Shown in pieces: positions 46,148 to 54,663 of a stretch of 64,000 bases of DNA. The position numbers were made by a program, and so were the translations under genes. Positions within the stretch are counted from its first letter, which is position 1, and each line of letters opens with the position of its first letter. The DNA is from Gammaproteobacteria bacterium (GTDB lineage: Bacteria > Pseudomonadota > Gammaproteobacteria > Pseudomonadales > Pseudohongiellaceae). The notes beneath the pieces were generated by a model. It worked only from the letters and a program-made list of their open reading frames with translations, was not told where the DNA came from and did no database searches. The DNA is taken from assembly GCA_017853205.1 (NCBI GenBank), contig JAFMKB010000002.1, forward strand, positions 53,962 through 117,961, in the 5' to 3' direction.

Positions 46148-48529
46148 ATGGTTACTCTTTTTTGCAACTCGAGTTACGCGTTTTGGCTGCGGCTTTCACG
46201 GTTAGGCCCCGTTCTTTCGAGTCGCCTATTTATTAGTCTTTTGCGCGTCTCTCTCATCGTCGCGACTGTGGCGGTGGGTTTTAATCCGCCGCTACTGCAG
46301 GCTGTCGAACCCCGCGCGCCGCAGTTATTATTCACACTCAGCCACACGGCTCCCTCTGCGGTTCTACCACCGAGCTATTCGTCCGATAAACAAGCTGTAA
46401 ATCTCACCGTCGCGACTCTCGATTCACTCGTCGTTGGCGGTCGGATCGTTTTTGACCTTCAAGCCCAGGGTCGTATCGCGCTCGAAATCGAGCGCAGCAG
46501 CATGCTAATAAACGGCGATAGAGTCATCGAGGCGAGTACAAGCCTCGATGACACTGACGTGCAACTTATTCTGACATTCAGCGGCACGAGCCTTTTCGGG
46601 CGTTTAAAAGCGGGCGCAGACACTTTTCAGTTGCAGGCAGCATTAGGCGCTCTAGACTACGAGGGCTGGTTTTATCGACCGACAGCTCTGCAGGGCCAGC
46701 AGTTACAGAACGACTCGATACTCATCAGCCGCCTGACTGCCATGGTGCCAACAAGGCTACCTCCGCTATCACTGAGTGGGCTGAGTAGCGATATAAGCGC
46801 GCGTGAAAACGCTAGCCTGCGTGGATCTGATGAGGGCTCAGCACCTTCGCAGATGAGTGCCGAATCAAGCACCGCAGTGGGTGACCTAACCATAAGCCAC
46901 GCATTTAGTCGACGTGCTGTTTATAGGGGTGGAAATGTCACTGCTACTGTCGAGGTGATCAACTCCTCTTTCGATGCAGCCAACGGCCACTATTTTGACG
47001 TCTACTTCTTACCCGAGTCGGCAGAGTTAAATTGGGGAAGCGCCGATTGTGCTATCACGCTCAGTTCGTCGGCGCAGCGCGTTCTTCGCTGCAATCTCGA
47101 CACGCTGCCGGCGAGATCTACCAAAAAAATCAATTTGGATGTAAGCACGAGCGAGTTAACACCAAGTGTTCTTCAGAGCACAGTTTTACTCGATGAGACT
47201 TTGCGTGCAGATACGATGATCCGTGTCGTGGCCGATGTGCGACTCGATTCAGATCTTGATGGGATTAGCGACTTTAATGAGTCCTTACTAGAAACCGATT
47301 CCACTGATCCGGCCTCACTCGATCCGTCGCCCACGGTGATCGATGTCATTGCGCTTCATTCCAAGGGTGCGCGAGACCTTTACTCTTTTGGAGTAGAAAC
47401 GCGTATTAATCAGCTGATTTCGGTAGCGAACCAAATATTTATTAACAGTGGTGTTGATGTCTTGCTGAGGGTGGTTTATCACGGGCAAGCCGATGCAGCA
47501 GACACTAGCGATATGGCGACCACGCTTGACGATCTGCTCGCGCGACGGGGAGATGCCTTCAATACGGTTGAAGCGCTGCGTAGCAATTTCGGTGGAGATA
47601 TCATCCTTCACTTTCGACCGCTTGAGCACGCAGCATCGCGATGTGGTTTGGCTCCTGTGGGGGGATACGGGGCGGCGGGCGATTTTTCCGATCCTAGCGA
47701 GCGCTTTTATGCCGCAGCCGTAGTTGCCATCGATTGCCCACTGGATATTGTGGTTGCTCATGAGGTCGGTCATTTGATGGGGCTGACTCATTCTTTGCGT
47801 GAAGACGGAGAGGGCGGGACTTTCGACTTTGCGACAGGTCATGGGATAGATGATCAATTCGCTACTATCATGGCTTTGCCCGCTGCATTTGGAGACGCAG
47901 CGCAGGCAGGCGTTTTTTCTTCACCCCTCCTTCTCTGCGGCGATTCACGCTGCGGCATCGCCGAGGACGAGGCAGGAGCGGCAGACGCAGTAAGCGCGCT
48001 CAACCTGGTTCGCCATCAGATAGGGCGCTATTCAGACTCTCTGTTGGCGCGCCTACCTCCACGCGCAGTCAGGACGCTCAGCGGCAAAGCAACTAAAGCT
48101 TCGATCGCCATCGGCGCAAGCCGCGATGGCCTGCTGAGCATTAGCGATACGGTTTCGGCGGATGATCTCGTTAGTCTTCAGGCTGAAGTCCTAGTTGATC
48201 CCGAGCATATAGCCTCTCAGGGATCTGTGCATGTGCTGCTCGCTCTTGAGGGGAAAGATGCCATCTATCAGCTAAATTCTCAGGGTAAAGTGCAGCGCTG
48301 GGACGGAACCCTCGATGGACTTGTTCCATTCGGCGGCAGTGCGCTTCTTAACGCGGTTGAGCAGGTTACGATTATTAATCGATTACGGATGGGCAAGGCC
48401 TTTGCAGGTGAACGGTTGGCAATCTTCGTCGCCTACCAAGTTAAGACTATCGATAGGGGAAGTGGCCTTGAGGAGACCGAAATAGTCTATCCACAAGCAC
48501 CTTATTGGCTTTCGATCGAACACGAATGA
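46148..48529 (+). CDS. Secreted metzincin-type metalloprotease
   Basis: A 793-residue exported protein. A long signal region ends near LLQA|VEP (about residue 52). The catalytic zinc site is HEVGHLMGLTH (residues 538-548: His538, Glu539, His542, His548), matching HExxHxxGxxH of metzincins, and a possible Met-turn lies at Met575 (TIMAL). A calcium-binding-like DSDLDGISD loop is at 367-375. The large N-terminal part (about 55-350) is unrecognised; one segment resembles a conserved-repeat domain (SRRAVYRGGNVTATVEVIN). It resembles reprolysin-like proteins of marine bacteria. Extracellular protein degradation is likely, but the substrate is unknown. Confidence 0.82.
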   Translation: MVTLFCNSSYAFWLRLSRLGPVLSSRLFISLLRVSLIVATVAVGFNPPLLQAVEPRAPQLLFTLSHTAPSAVLPPSYSSDKQAVNLTVATLDSLVVGGRIVFDLQAQGRIALEIERSSMLINGDRVIEASTSLDDTDVQLILTFSGTSLFGRLKAGADTFQLQAALGALDYEGWFYRPTALQGQQLQNDSILISRLTAMVPTRLPPLSLSGLSSDISARENASLRGSDEGSAPSQMSAESSTAVGDLTISHAFSRRAVYRGGNVTATVEVINSSFDAANGHYFDVYFLPESAELNWGSADCAITLSSSAQRVLRCNLDTLPARSTKKINLDVSTSELTPSVLQSTVLLDETLRADTMIRVVADVRLDSDLDGISDFNESLLETDSTDPASLDPSPTVIDVIALHSKGARDLYSFGVETRINQLISVANQIFINSGVDVLLRVVYHGQADAADTSDMATTLDDLLARRGDAFNTVEALRSNFGGDIILHFRPLEHAASRCGLAPVGGYGAAGDFSDPSERFYAAAVVAIDCPLDIVVAHEVGHLMGLTHSLREDGEGGTFDFATGHGIDDQFATIMALPAAFGDAAQAGVFSSPLLLCGDSRCGIAEDEAGAADAVSALNLVRHQIGRYSDSLLARLPPRAVRTLSGKATKASIAIGASRDGLLSISDTVSADDLVSLQAEVLVDPEHIASQGSVHVLLALEGKDAIYQLNSQGKVQRWDGTLDGLVPFGGSALLNAVEQVTIINRLRMGKAFAGERLAIFVAYQVKTIDRGSGLEETEIVYPQAPYWLSIEHE

Positions 48530-48579
48530 GCATGCAGGAGGTGGGAGCCGTAAACAGCGAGGCTCGAGAAAGGCACGCA

Positions 48580-48588
48580 TGCTATAAT
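48580..48588 (+). promoter_or_regulatory. Extended -10 promoter for nadK
   Basis: TGC directly followed by TATAAT (48583-48588), a perfect extended -10, lies about 46 nt upstream of the nadK start. No -35 is recognisable, as is tolerated for this promoter type. Confidence 0.55.
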
Positions 48589-48634
48589 TCTACTGAATTG
48601 TTAATCGTCAGTGCGGCATAGGGTTGCTCCTTTA

Positions 48635-49525
48635 ATGATACCTTTTCAAAATATAGGTTTAGTCGGTCGTCCTGGGCATGATGGGGTTGTGGATTCGCTC
48701 GAGCGAATACTCGATTACTTAATGCGACGGGGAGTAAATTCCGTACTGGATTTTCAGACTGCAGGGCTTGTTGGGAATCGCGGTGACAGCCATTGCGAGA
48801 GCGATGAGCTTGCTAATAAATCCGATCTAGTTGTCGTCGTTGGCGGCGATGGCAGCATGCTTCACGTCGCTAAAACGATAGCTGAAGCACAAATACCTGT
48901 TATTGGTATCAATCGTGGCAAGCTCGGTTTCTTGACGGACATCCCTCCTAGCAAAATCGAGGATAGTCTCGAAGAGGTTCTTAACGGTAATTTTAGCGTA
49001 GACCGTCGTTTTATGCTGACCGCGTCTAAGTGCGAACATGAGCACTCAGAGCGTTCGCTCGGGATGGCACTTAACGATATCGTGTTACATCCAGGTAACG
49101 CAGCGCAGATGATTGAGTTCGAGTTATTCGTCGACGGCCGCTTTGTTTACAGCCTCGCATCCGATGGTCTCATTGTCGCAACGCCTACGGGATCGACAGC
49201 TTATTCGCTCTCGGCCGGCGGACCGATTATGCATCCTACGCTGAACGCAATTGTTCTGGTTCCGATGTATCCGCACAGCCTCAATAGTCGACCTATCGTG
49301 GTCGACGGTGATTGCGAGATAAAACTCGTCGTCGCTGCCACCGAAAATTTACGCCCGCAAATTAGTTGTGACGGACAGGAGGTCTTTGAGGCGCAAGCTG
49401 GCGACGAGATTTTAATTCGCAAAGCAGAACGCTCATTGAAGCTAATTCATCCGTTGGAGCATTCCTTCTACGGTGCATGCCGCTCCAAGCTTGGTTGGGG
49501 TAATCGCCTCGAAAAAGAAGAGTAG
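48635..49525 (+). CDS. nadK: NAD kinase
   Basis: A 296-residue enzyme that phosphorylates NAD to NADP. The diacylglycerol-kinase-like motif GGDGSM (residues 70-75) and the nucleotide-binding DGLIVATPTGSTAYSLSAGGP are diagnostic, together with GINRGKLGFLTD. ATG 48635 aligns with E. coli NadK; the GTG at 48611 would add 8 residues. Nearby nadA (25912) provides the quinolinate for NAD, but lies far away in the window. Confidence 0.96.
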   Translation: MIPFQNIGLVGRPGHDGVVDSLERILDYLMRRGVNSVLDFQTAGLVGNRGDSHCESDELANKSDLVVVVGGDGSMLHVAKTIAEAQIPVIGINRGKLGFLTDIPPSKIEDSLEEVLNGNFSVDRRFMLTASKCEHEHSERSLGMALNDIVLHPGNAAQMIEFELFVDGRFVYSLASDGLIVATPTGSTAYSLSAGGPIMHPTLNAIVLVPMYPHSLNSRPIVVDGDCEIKLVVAATENLRPQISCDGQEVFEAQAGDEILIRKAERSLKLIHPLEHSFYGACRSKLGWGNRLEKEE

Positions 49526-49555
49526 GGCTGTGGCGTACTTCGGCAGCAATGTCTT

Positions 49556-50434
49556 ATGAAGCGTATCCGTGCGGCGTGTGTGTCGTTTGACTTTGATTTG
49601 CGCCCAGTGATTGCGGTGCTAAGACGCGCGGGGTGTCGATTGCAGGTTAGCGAAGAGTCCGGGGAACAGGTGGTTTGGGTCTGGGATGAGTCGCAGGTCG
49701 AGCCCGTGCAGCGACTTATCGAGGCGCAGAGACGCGGAGAGTTGGTCGGTCATGAAAACCTCACAGCCAATCAGAAGAGAGGGTATGCGCAGGCGGGTGT
49801 CGCACTGATTTGGCGTTTAAGCTTCTTTCTTAAAAGCTGCCCGCTTGCCTCAACGATCGCCGCACTCTGTCTGATTATTGCCTTAATGAGTCAACTGGGC
49901 AGAGACCTACGCGGACTCGAGGGATTGTTTTTCCCCCCGCTGCTCTTCAGTAGCTTTTTAGAGCTTGCACTCGAGTTAGTAGATCCCTCTTTATTTCTGC
50001 GCGCGCTGACACCTGCGCTGCTGCATTTCGGCGAAATCCATCTCGTGTTTAATCTTCTCTGGTTATTCTATTTTGGCAGACAAATTGAGCGCGTTCAGCC
50101 ACTTTTATTAGTCGCAGTGGTCTATGGAGTAATTACCTTGGCCGGGAATGTTGCGCAGTATTATCTGACTGGCTCTAACGCGTTCGGAGGACTGTCGGGG
50201 CTCATTTATGGTTTGGTAGGCTATACTTGGCTACTCGGCGTTATGATTCCTAATAGCCGCATCGCACTAAAGTCTAGTACCTTCGTGGTGTTTGTCGTTG
50301 CTATGGTTGGCATGGCGCTTTTCGCCAGCGACAGTATTGCTTCAGAGGCGCATGCTGGTGGCCTTGTCGCAGGGCTTGTTGCCGGTTTTTGTGTGGTCCT
50401 CTGGCAGCGCTGCAAGTCTAATTTTCTGCGTTAA
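49556..50434 (+). CDS. Rhomboid family intramembrane serine protease
   Basis: A 292-residue GlpG-like rhomboid. A cytoplasmic domain (about 1-90) precedes six predicted membrane segments. The catalytic dyad is Ser214 (GGLSGLIYG) and His266 (EAHAGGLVAG), and the HLVFNLLWLFYFG segment of TM2 has the conserved His and Asn. It cleaves membrane-spanning helices; the substrate is unknown. The N-terminal domain is unlike E. coli GlpG in sequence but similar in length. Alone between nadK and yeaC. Confidence 0.92.
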   Translation: MKRIRAACVSFDFDLRPVIAVLRRAGCRLQVSEESGEQVVWVWDESQVEPVQRLIEAQRRGELVGHENLTANQKRGYAQAGVALIWRLSFFLKSCPLASTIAALCLIIALMSQLGRDLRGLEGLFFPPLLFSSFLELALELVDPSLFLRALTPALLHFGEIHLVFNLLWLFYFGRQIERVQPLLLVAVVYGVITLAGNVAQYYLTGSNAFGGLSGLIYGLVGYTWLLGVMIPNSRIALKSSTFVVFVVAMVGMALFASDSIASEAHAGGLVAGLVAGFCVVLWQRCKSNFLR

Positions 50435-50512
50435 ACCTGCGTGATGTATACAAGCCGAACGGCGTGTCGTAGAGAGTAATTTTTTTGTAATTCGAGAGTA
50501 TGAGAGTGAGCA

Positions 50513-50770
50513 ATGTCAGAGCAAATAACTGAAATTCCGTTCGATAAACCTGACAGTATTGACGCGTTAGTTGATGCGATGACGCCAACAATCTATGAGA
50601 ATCTGAAAACGGCCGTAGAGCTGGGTAAGTGGGGCGATGGGACTAGACTGAGTCCCGAGCAGGTTGAATCCTGCCTTCAGGCGATTATTCTCTATGAATC
50701 AAAAAACCTCCCCGAAAGCGAGCGTATCGATTCGTCTATACCTACTGGTTGTTCTAACACCCTTCAGTAG
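50513..50770 (+). CDS. YeaC family DUF1315 protein
   Basis: An 85-residue soluble protein of the DUF1315 family, like E. coli YeaC. The signature IDALVDAMTPTIYENLKTAVELGKWGDGTRLSPEQVESCLQAIILYE is intact. The function is unknown. It commonly stands before a DUF2797 gene and pepN, as here. The start is an ATG at 50513 with gagagtgag upstream. Confidence 0.9.
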   Translation: MSEQITEIPFDKPDSIDALVDAMTPTIYENLKTAVELGKWGDGTRLSPEQVESCLQAIILYESKNLPESERIDSSIPTGCSNTLQ

Positions 50771-50845
50771 CGTAAGCGTAGTTGGGAAAATCGCTTCAAA
50801 ACATCACAAAAATTGAATAAGCAGAACACCAAGAAGGATCGTGAA

Positions 50846-51673
50846 ATGCAAGAAAATGCCAAGGGCATAGTACGTAAAATGTCGGCAAGACTAGAAGACA
50901 CTGTGGCCTACTCACTGCGTCTCGGTGACTGCGCTGTCTCAGCGAACGAATTAATCGAAAAACAAGTCAAGCTGGAATTTACCGGGGAGATTTTTTGTCT
51001 CAACTGCGCGCGCAAGACAAGCAAAAGTTTTAATCAAGGATTTTGTTATCCGTGTTTTCAAAAGTTAGCGGCCTGTGATGCATGCATTGTTCATCCCGAG
51101 CGCTGTCATTTCGATCAAGGTACCTGTCGTGAACCTGCGTGGGGAGAGCAGTTCTGTATGCAGGACCATATTGTTTATCTTGCAAACTCCTCTGGTCTCA
51201 AAGTTGGTATTACGCGAGCAACTCAGGTGCCGACTCGTTGGATCGATCAGGGTGCAACGCAGGCGCTCCCCGTTATGCGCGTGCGAACGAGGCTCCAATC
51301 CGGCGCACTTGAGGTGGCGTTTAAGCAACATGTTGCCGACAAAACTAATTGGCGCGACATGCTCAAAGGCACAGCAGAGCCGCTTGATATGCCTGCCGAG
51401 AGAGAGCGCCTTATCGCTAGCTGTCGAGATGAAATAGACGCAATAACTGAGAGCTTCGGTGAGTTTGCACTCAGTGCTATCAATGGCGTGGATACGGTTG
51501 AGATAAATTACCCAGTTGTGAAATACCCGGAGAAAATAGTGTCACAGAACTTCGACAAATCCCGCTGTGTAGAAGGGACACTTATGGGTATAAAAGGCCA
51601 GTATTTACTGTTCGATACCGGCGTGATTAACCTGCGTAAGTTCTCGGGTTACGAAGTGGCGCTTAGTTACTAG
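50846..51673 (+). CDS. DUF2797 zinc-ribbon-like protein
   Basis: A 275-residue protein of the DUF2797 family. The N-terminal region has two sets of metal-type cysteines: Cys51/54/67/70 and Cys77/80/87/94. A GIY-YIG-like core follows (VYLANSSGLKVGITRATQVPTRWIDQGA), suggesting a nuclease-related fold, although activity is not shown. ATG 50846 is preferred, with aagga 9 nt upstream; a TTG at 50813 would add 11 residues. The YeaC-DUF2797-PepN order is conserved. Function unknown. Confidence 0.88.
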   Translation: MQENAKGIVRKMSARLEDTVAYSLRLGDCAVSANELIEKQVKLEFTGEIFCLNCARKTSKSFNQGFCYPCFQKLAACDACIVHPERCHFDQGTCREPAWGEQFCMQDHIVYLANSSGLKVGITRATQVPTRWIDQGATQALPVMRVRTRLQSGALEVAFKQHVADKTNWRDMLKGTAEPLDMPAERERLIASCRDEIDAITESFGEFALSAINGVDTVEINYPVVKYPEKIVSQNFDKSRCVEGTLMGIKGQYLLFDTGVINLRKFSGYEVALSY

Positions 51674-51802
51674 TGTTTCCATACTATGAACTTGTATGAG
51701 ACACACCGGTAAAACTCAATACGAGCCCTGGCAAAACAAAGAAGCTCAAATAAAGCCGAAAATAGCCAAGAATGTCAAAGAGAGCGGAGTAAGTAGACCA
51801 GT

Positions 51803-54532
51803 ATGAAAGATGCCCCAGCGACAACGATTTATTTAAAAGACTATGCGCCGCCTGCGTATGTGATTGACCGCACAGACCTTACCTTCGATCTGTTCGAAGA
51901 CCACGCCGACGTTCGCTCTATTCTTCATTTCGCGGCGAATCCAGCAGCGGCACAAAGCGAGGGTCTTGTCCTTCATGGCCAAGATCTCGAGCTTATCGAA
52001 TTGGTGTTGGTGAGCAATACGGGGGAGCGAGTGGTTGTAGATGAACATCAGTATGTCATTGCTGAAGAAACTCTCACCATTACTTCGCTGCCCACGCTAT
52101 TGGGCTCCGACATTAGTAGTTTTGAGCTTCGCTGTCACACACGTATCGAACCCCAAAACAACACGGCGCTCGAGGGGCTCTACAAGTCGAAAAGGATGTT
52201 TTGTACGCAGTGCGAAGCTGAGGGGTTTCGCCGTATCACTTATTATCTCGACCGTCCCGATGTGATGTCGAGTTTCGTAACAACGATTAGCGCTGAAAAG
52301 GCGCGCTATCCGGTGCTTCTGTCCAATGGCAACAAAATGGCCGAGGGCGAGGTAGAGGGCAGCGCAGGCGAGCGTCATTGGGTGAAATGGGAAGACCCAT
52401 TTAAAAAACCGAGCTATCTCTTCGCGCTTGTTGCCGGTGACCTAGCGAGTGTAGACGACTCGTTTGTTACCAGCAGTGGTCGCGAGGTGGTCCTGCGCAT
52501 CTTTGTCGAGGACAAAGACCTTGATAAGTGTGACCATGCCATGGGGTCACTGAAAAGAGCCATGCGTTGGGATGAGGAAGTTTATGGCCGCGAATACGAC
52601 CTCGATATATTTATGATCGTTGCCGTTGATGATTTTAATATGGGTGCAATGGAGAACAAGGGGCTTAATATTTTTAATACCTCTTGTGTGCTCGCGAACC
52701 CTAGGACGACCACAGATGCGTCCTTTCAGCGCGTCGAAGCAGTAGTCGCACATGAATATTTTCATAACTGGTCGGGAAACCGTGTGACCTGCCGCGACTG
52801 GTTTCAACTTAGTCTAAAAGAGGGCTTTACGGTTTACCGAGATGCCGAATTCTCTGCCGACATGGGGTCTCGCACGGTTAAGCGCGTTGAGGATGTCGCG
52901 TTCCTACAGACGGTGCAGTTCGCCGAAGACGCAGGGCCTATGGCTCACTCTATTCGGCCCGAATCCTTCATGGAGATCTCCAACTTTTACACGGTGACGA
53001 TTTATGAGAAGGGCGCAGAGGTTGTGCGCATGATCAATCTCTTACTTGGTGATTCGGCATTCCGCGCAGGCTCCGATCTCTATTTCGAGCGCCACGATGG
53101 TCAGGCAGTGACAACCGAGGAATTTGTAAAGGCGATGGAAGATGCCAGCGGTGTTGACCTCGGCCAGTTCAGGCGCTGGTATTCGCAGGCAGGTACTCCT
53201 CAGCTTAGCGTGAGCGGTGCATACGATCCTGCGGCTAAAACCTACACCTTAACCGTTATACAGTCGTGTCCTGCAACCCCCGGACAGCCTGAGAAGTTGC
53301 CGTTCCATATTCCTTTATCGATTGGGTTACTATCCGCCGAGGGTACTGAATTTGAGTTAGTTCTGAGAGGCGAGACGGTTGGTGAGCAAGACGCAGGCAA
53401 AAAGTCACGCGTTCTCTCGCTAACTGAACAAACTCAGTCGTTTGTCTTCGAGGGAATCTGCGAAGCACCGATCCCCTCGCTGCTGCGCGGCTTCAGTGCG
53501 CCAGTGCGTCTGAGTTATGAGTATACCCCTGCTGAACTACAATTACTGATGATCAGCGACAGCGACGGATTTAATCGTTGGAATGCTGGCCAGCAGCTTG
53601 CAATTTCGATTATCGAGTCGCAGCTCGCTAAATGGCGCGAGTGCCAAGAGGCTGAGCTGCCTTTGGTGCTTAAGGACGCTTTTGTGGGTGTCTTAGACCG
53701 AGTGCTCAATGATAAATCCTTCGACAAGGCAATGGCGGCGCATCTCTTAGTGTTGCCCATCACGGCGTATTTGATCGAACGCGCCACCGTCGCGGATGTC
53801 GATGCTATCCATGGTGTGCGCGAATCGCTGGCCGATCAGTTGGCTGACGCACTCGAGTCGAAGTTTGCCGCAGTTTTCGCGGCTAATAAGGAGGAGGCGG
53901 GTACGGTGTTTAGCGCGAGTGCTGAAGCGATGGCACGCCGCGCGATTGCCAATCTCTCTTTGAGCTATTTGGTACGGACAGGCAAACAGCCTTGGTTGGA
54001 TGCGTGTGCTTTACAATTTGAGAACGCAACTAACATGACTGACCAGGCCGCTGCCCTGCGCAATCTTATGAATAGTCAAGTCGAGGCTGCTGCTGGGCTG
54101 CGCGCCGCGGCGCTTGAGTCTTTCCATGCGCAATGGCAGCACGAAGCGCTTGTGGTCGATCAGTGGTTTGCGATACAGGCAACCAGCACCTTACCTGACG
54201 CGCTATCGCGGGTAGAGACGCTAATGCGGCATGCCGATTTCGATATCAAGAATCCTAACAAAGTGCGTTCACTTATCGGAGCATTCTGTGGGCAAAATCA
54301 TGTCGGATTCCATGCCGTCGATGGCAGTGGCTACCGGTTCCTCGCCGATCGAGTCATCGAACTCGACAGGTTAAATCCTCAGATCGCTTCACGCCTTCTT
54401 ACTCCTCTGACCCGATTCGGTAAATTTGACGCGATTAGACGTGAGCTTATGCAGAGAGAGCTTGCGCGAATTAAGGCAGTTGAGGGATTGTCACGTGATG
54501 TGTTCGAAGTCGTGGCTAAAAGCACGGTTTAA
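51803..54532 (+). CDS. pepN: Aminopeptidase N
   Basis: A 909-residue M1 zinc aminopeptidase. The substrate-binding GAMENKG motif (in DFNMGAMENKGLNIFN) and zinc site HEYFHNWSGNRVTCRDWFQLSLKEG (HExxH plus a downstream Glu) mark it as PepN of the gammaproteobacterial type. The large helical C-terminal domain is complete. It degrades peptides released by Lon, Clp and other proteases. It is convergent with acnB across a bidirectional terminator. Confidence 0.97.
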   Translation: MKDAPATTIYLKDYAPPAYVIDRTDLTFDLFEDHADVRSILHFAANPAAAQSEGLVLHGQDLELIELVLVSNTGERVVVDEHQYVIAEETLTITSLPTLLGSDISSFELRCHTRIEPQNNTALEGLYKSKRMFCTQCEAEGFRRITYYLDRPDVMSSFVTTISAEKARYPVLLSNGNKMAEGEVEGSAGERHWVKWEDPFKKPSYLFALVAGDLASVDDSFVTSSGREVVLRIFVEDKDLDKCDHAMGSLKRAMRWDEEVYGREYDLDIFMIVAVDDFNMGAMENKGLNIFNTSCVLANPRTTTDASFQRVEAVVAHEYFHNWSGNRVTCRDWFQLSLKEGFTVYRDAEFSADMGSRTVKRVEDVAFLQTVQFAEDAGPMAHSIRPESFMEISNFYTVTIYEKGAEVVRMINLLLGDSAFRAGSDLYFERHDGQAVTTEEFVKAMEDASGVDLGQFRRWYSQAGTPQLSVSGAYDPAAKTYTLTVIQSCPATPGQPEKLPFHIPLSIGLLSAEGTEFELVLRGETVGEQDAGKKSRVLSLTEQTQSFVFEGICEAPIPSLLRGFSAPVRLSYEYTPAELQLLMISDSDGFNRWNAGQQLAISIIESQLAKWRECQEAELPLVLKDAFVGVLDRVLNDKSFDKAMAAHLLVLPITAYLIERATVADVDAIHGVRESLADQLADALESKFAAVFAANKEEAGTVFSASAEAMARRAIANLSLSYLVRTGKQPWLDACALQFENATNMTDQAAALRNLMNSQVEAAAGLRAAALESFHAQWQHEALVVDQWFAIQATSTLPDALSRVETLMRHADFDIKNPNKVRSLIGAFCGQNHVGFHAVDGSGYRFLADRVIELDRLNPQIASRLLTPLTRFGKFDAIRRELMQRELARIKAVEGLSRDVFEVVAKSTV

Positions 54533-54621
54533 CAATGAGCCCGATGCCTCTCCACTTTAGGCAACTGAGCGCGCCGAAAGCTTTCACTACCTGAATCAGA
54601 GTTGATGCAAAGTTGATGTAG

Positions 54622-54658
54622 AAAAAGCCCCGTAGAATTCAATTCGACGGGGCTTTTT
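54622..54658. terminator. Bidirectional terminator between pepN and acnB
   Basis: AAAAAGCCCCGT (54622-54633) and ACGGGGCTTTTT (54647-54658) form a long GC stem with A and T runs on the two sides, with the loop able to pair further. It serves both converging genes. Confidence 0.93.
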
Positions 54659-54663
54659 CTTTA

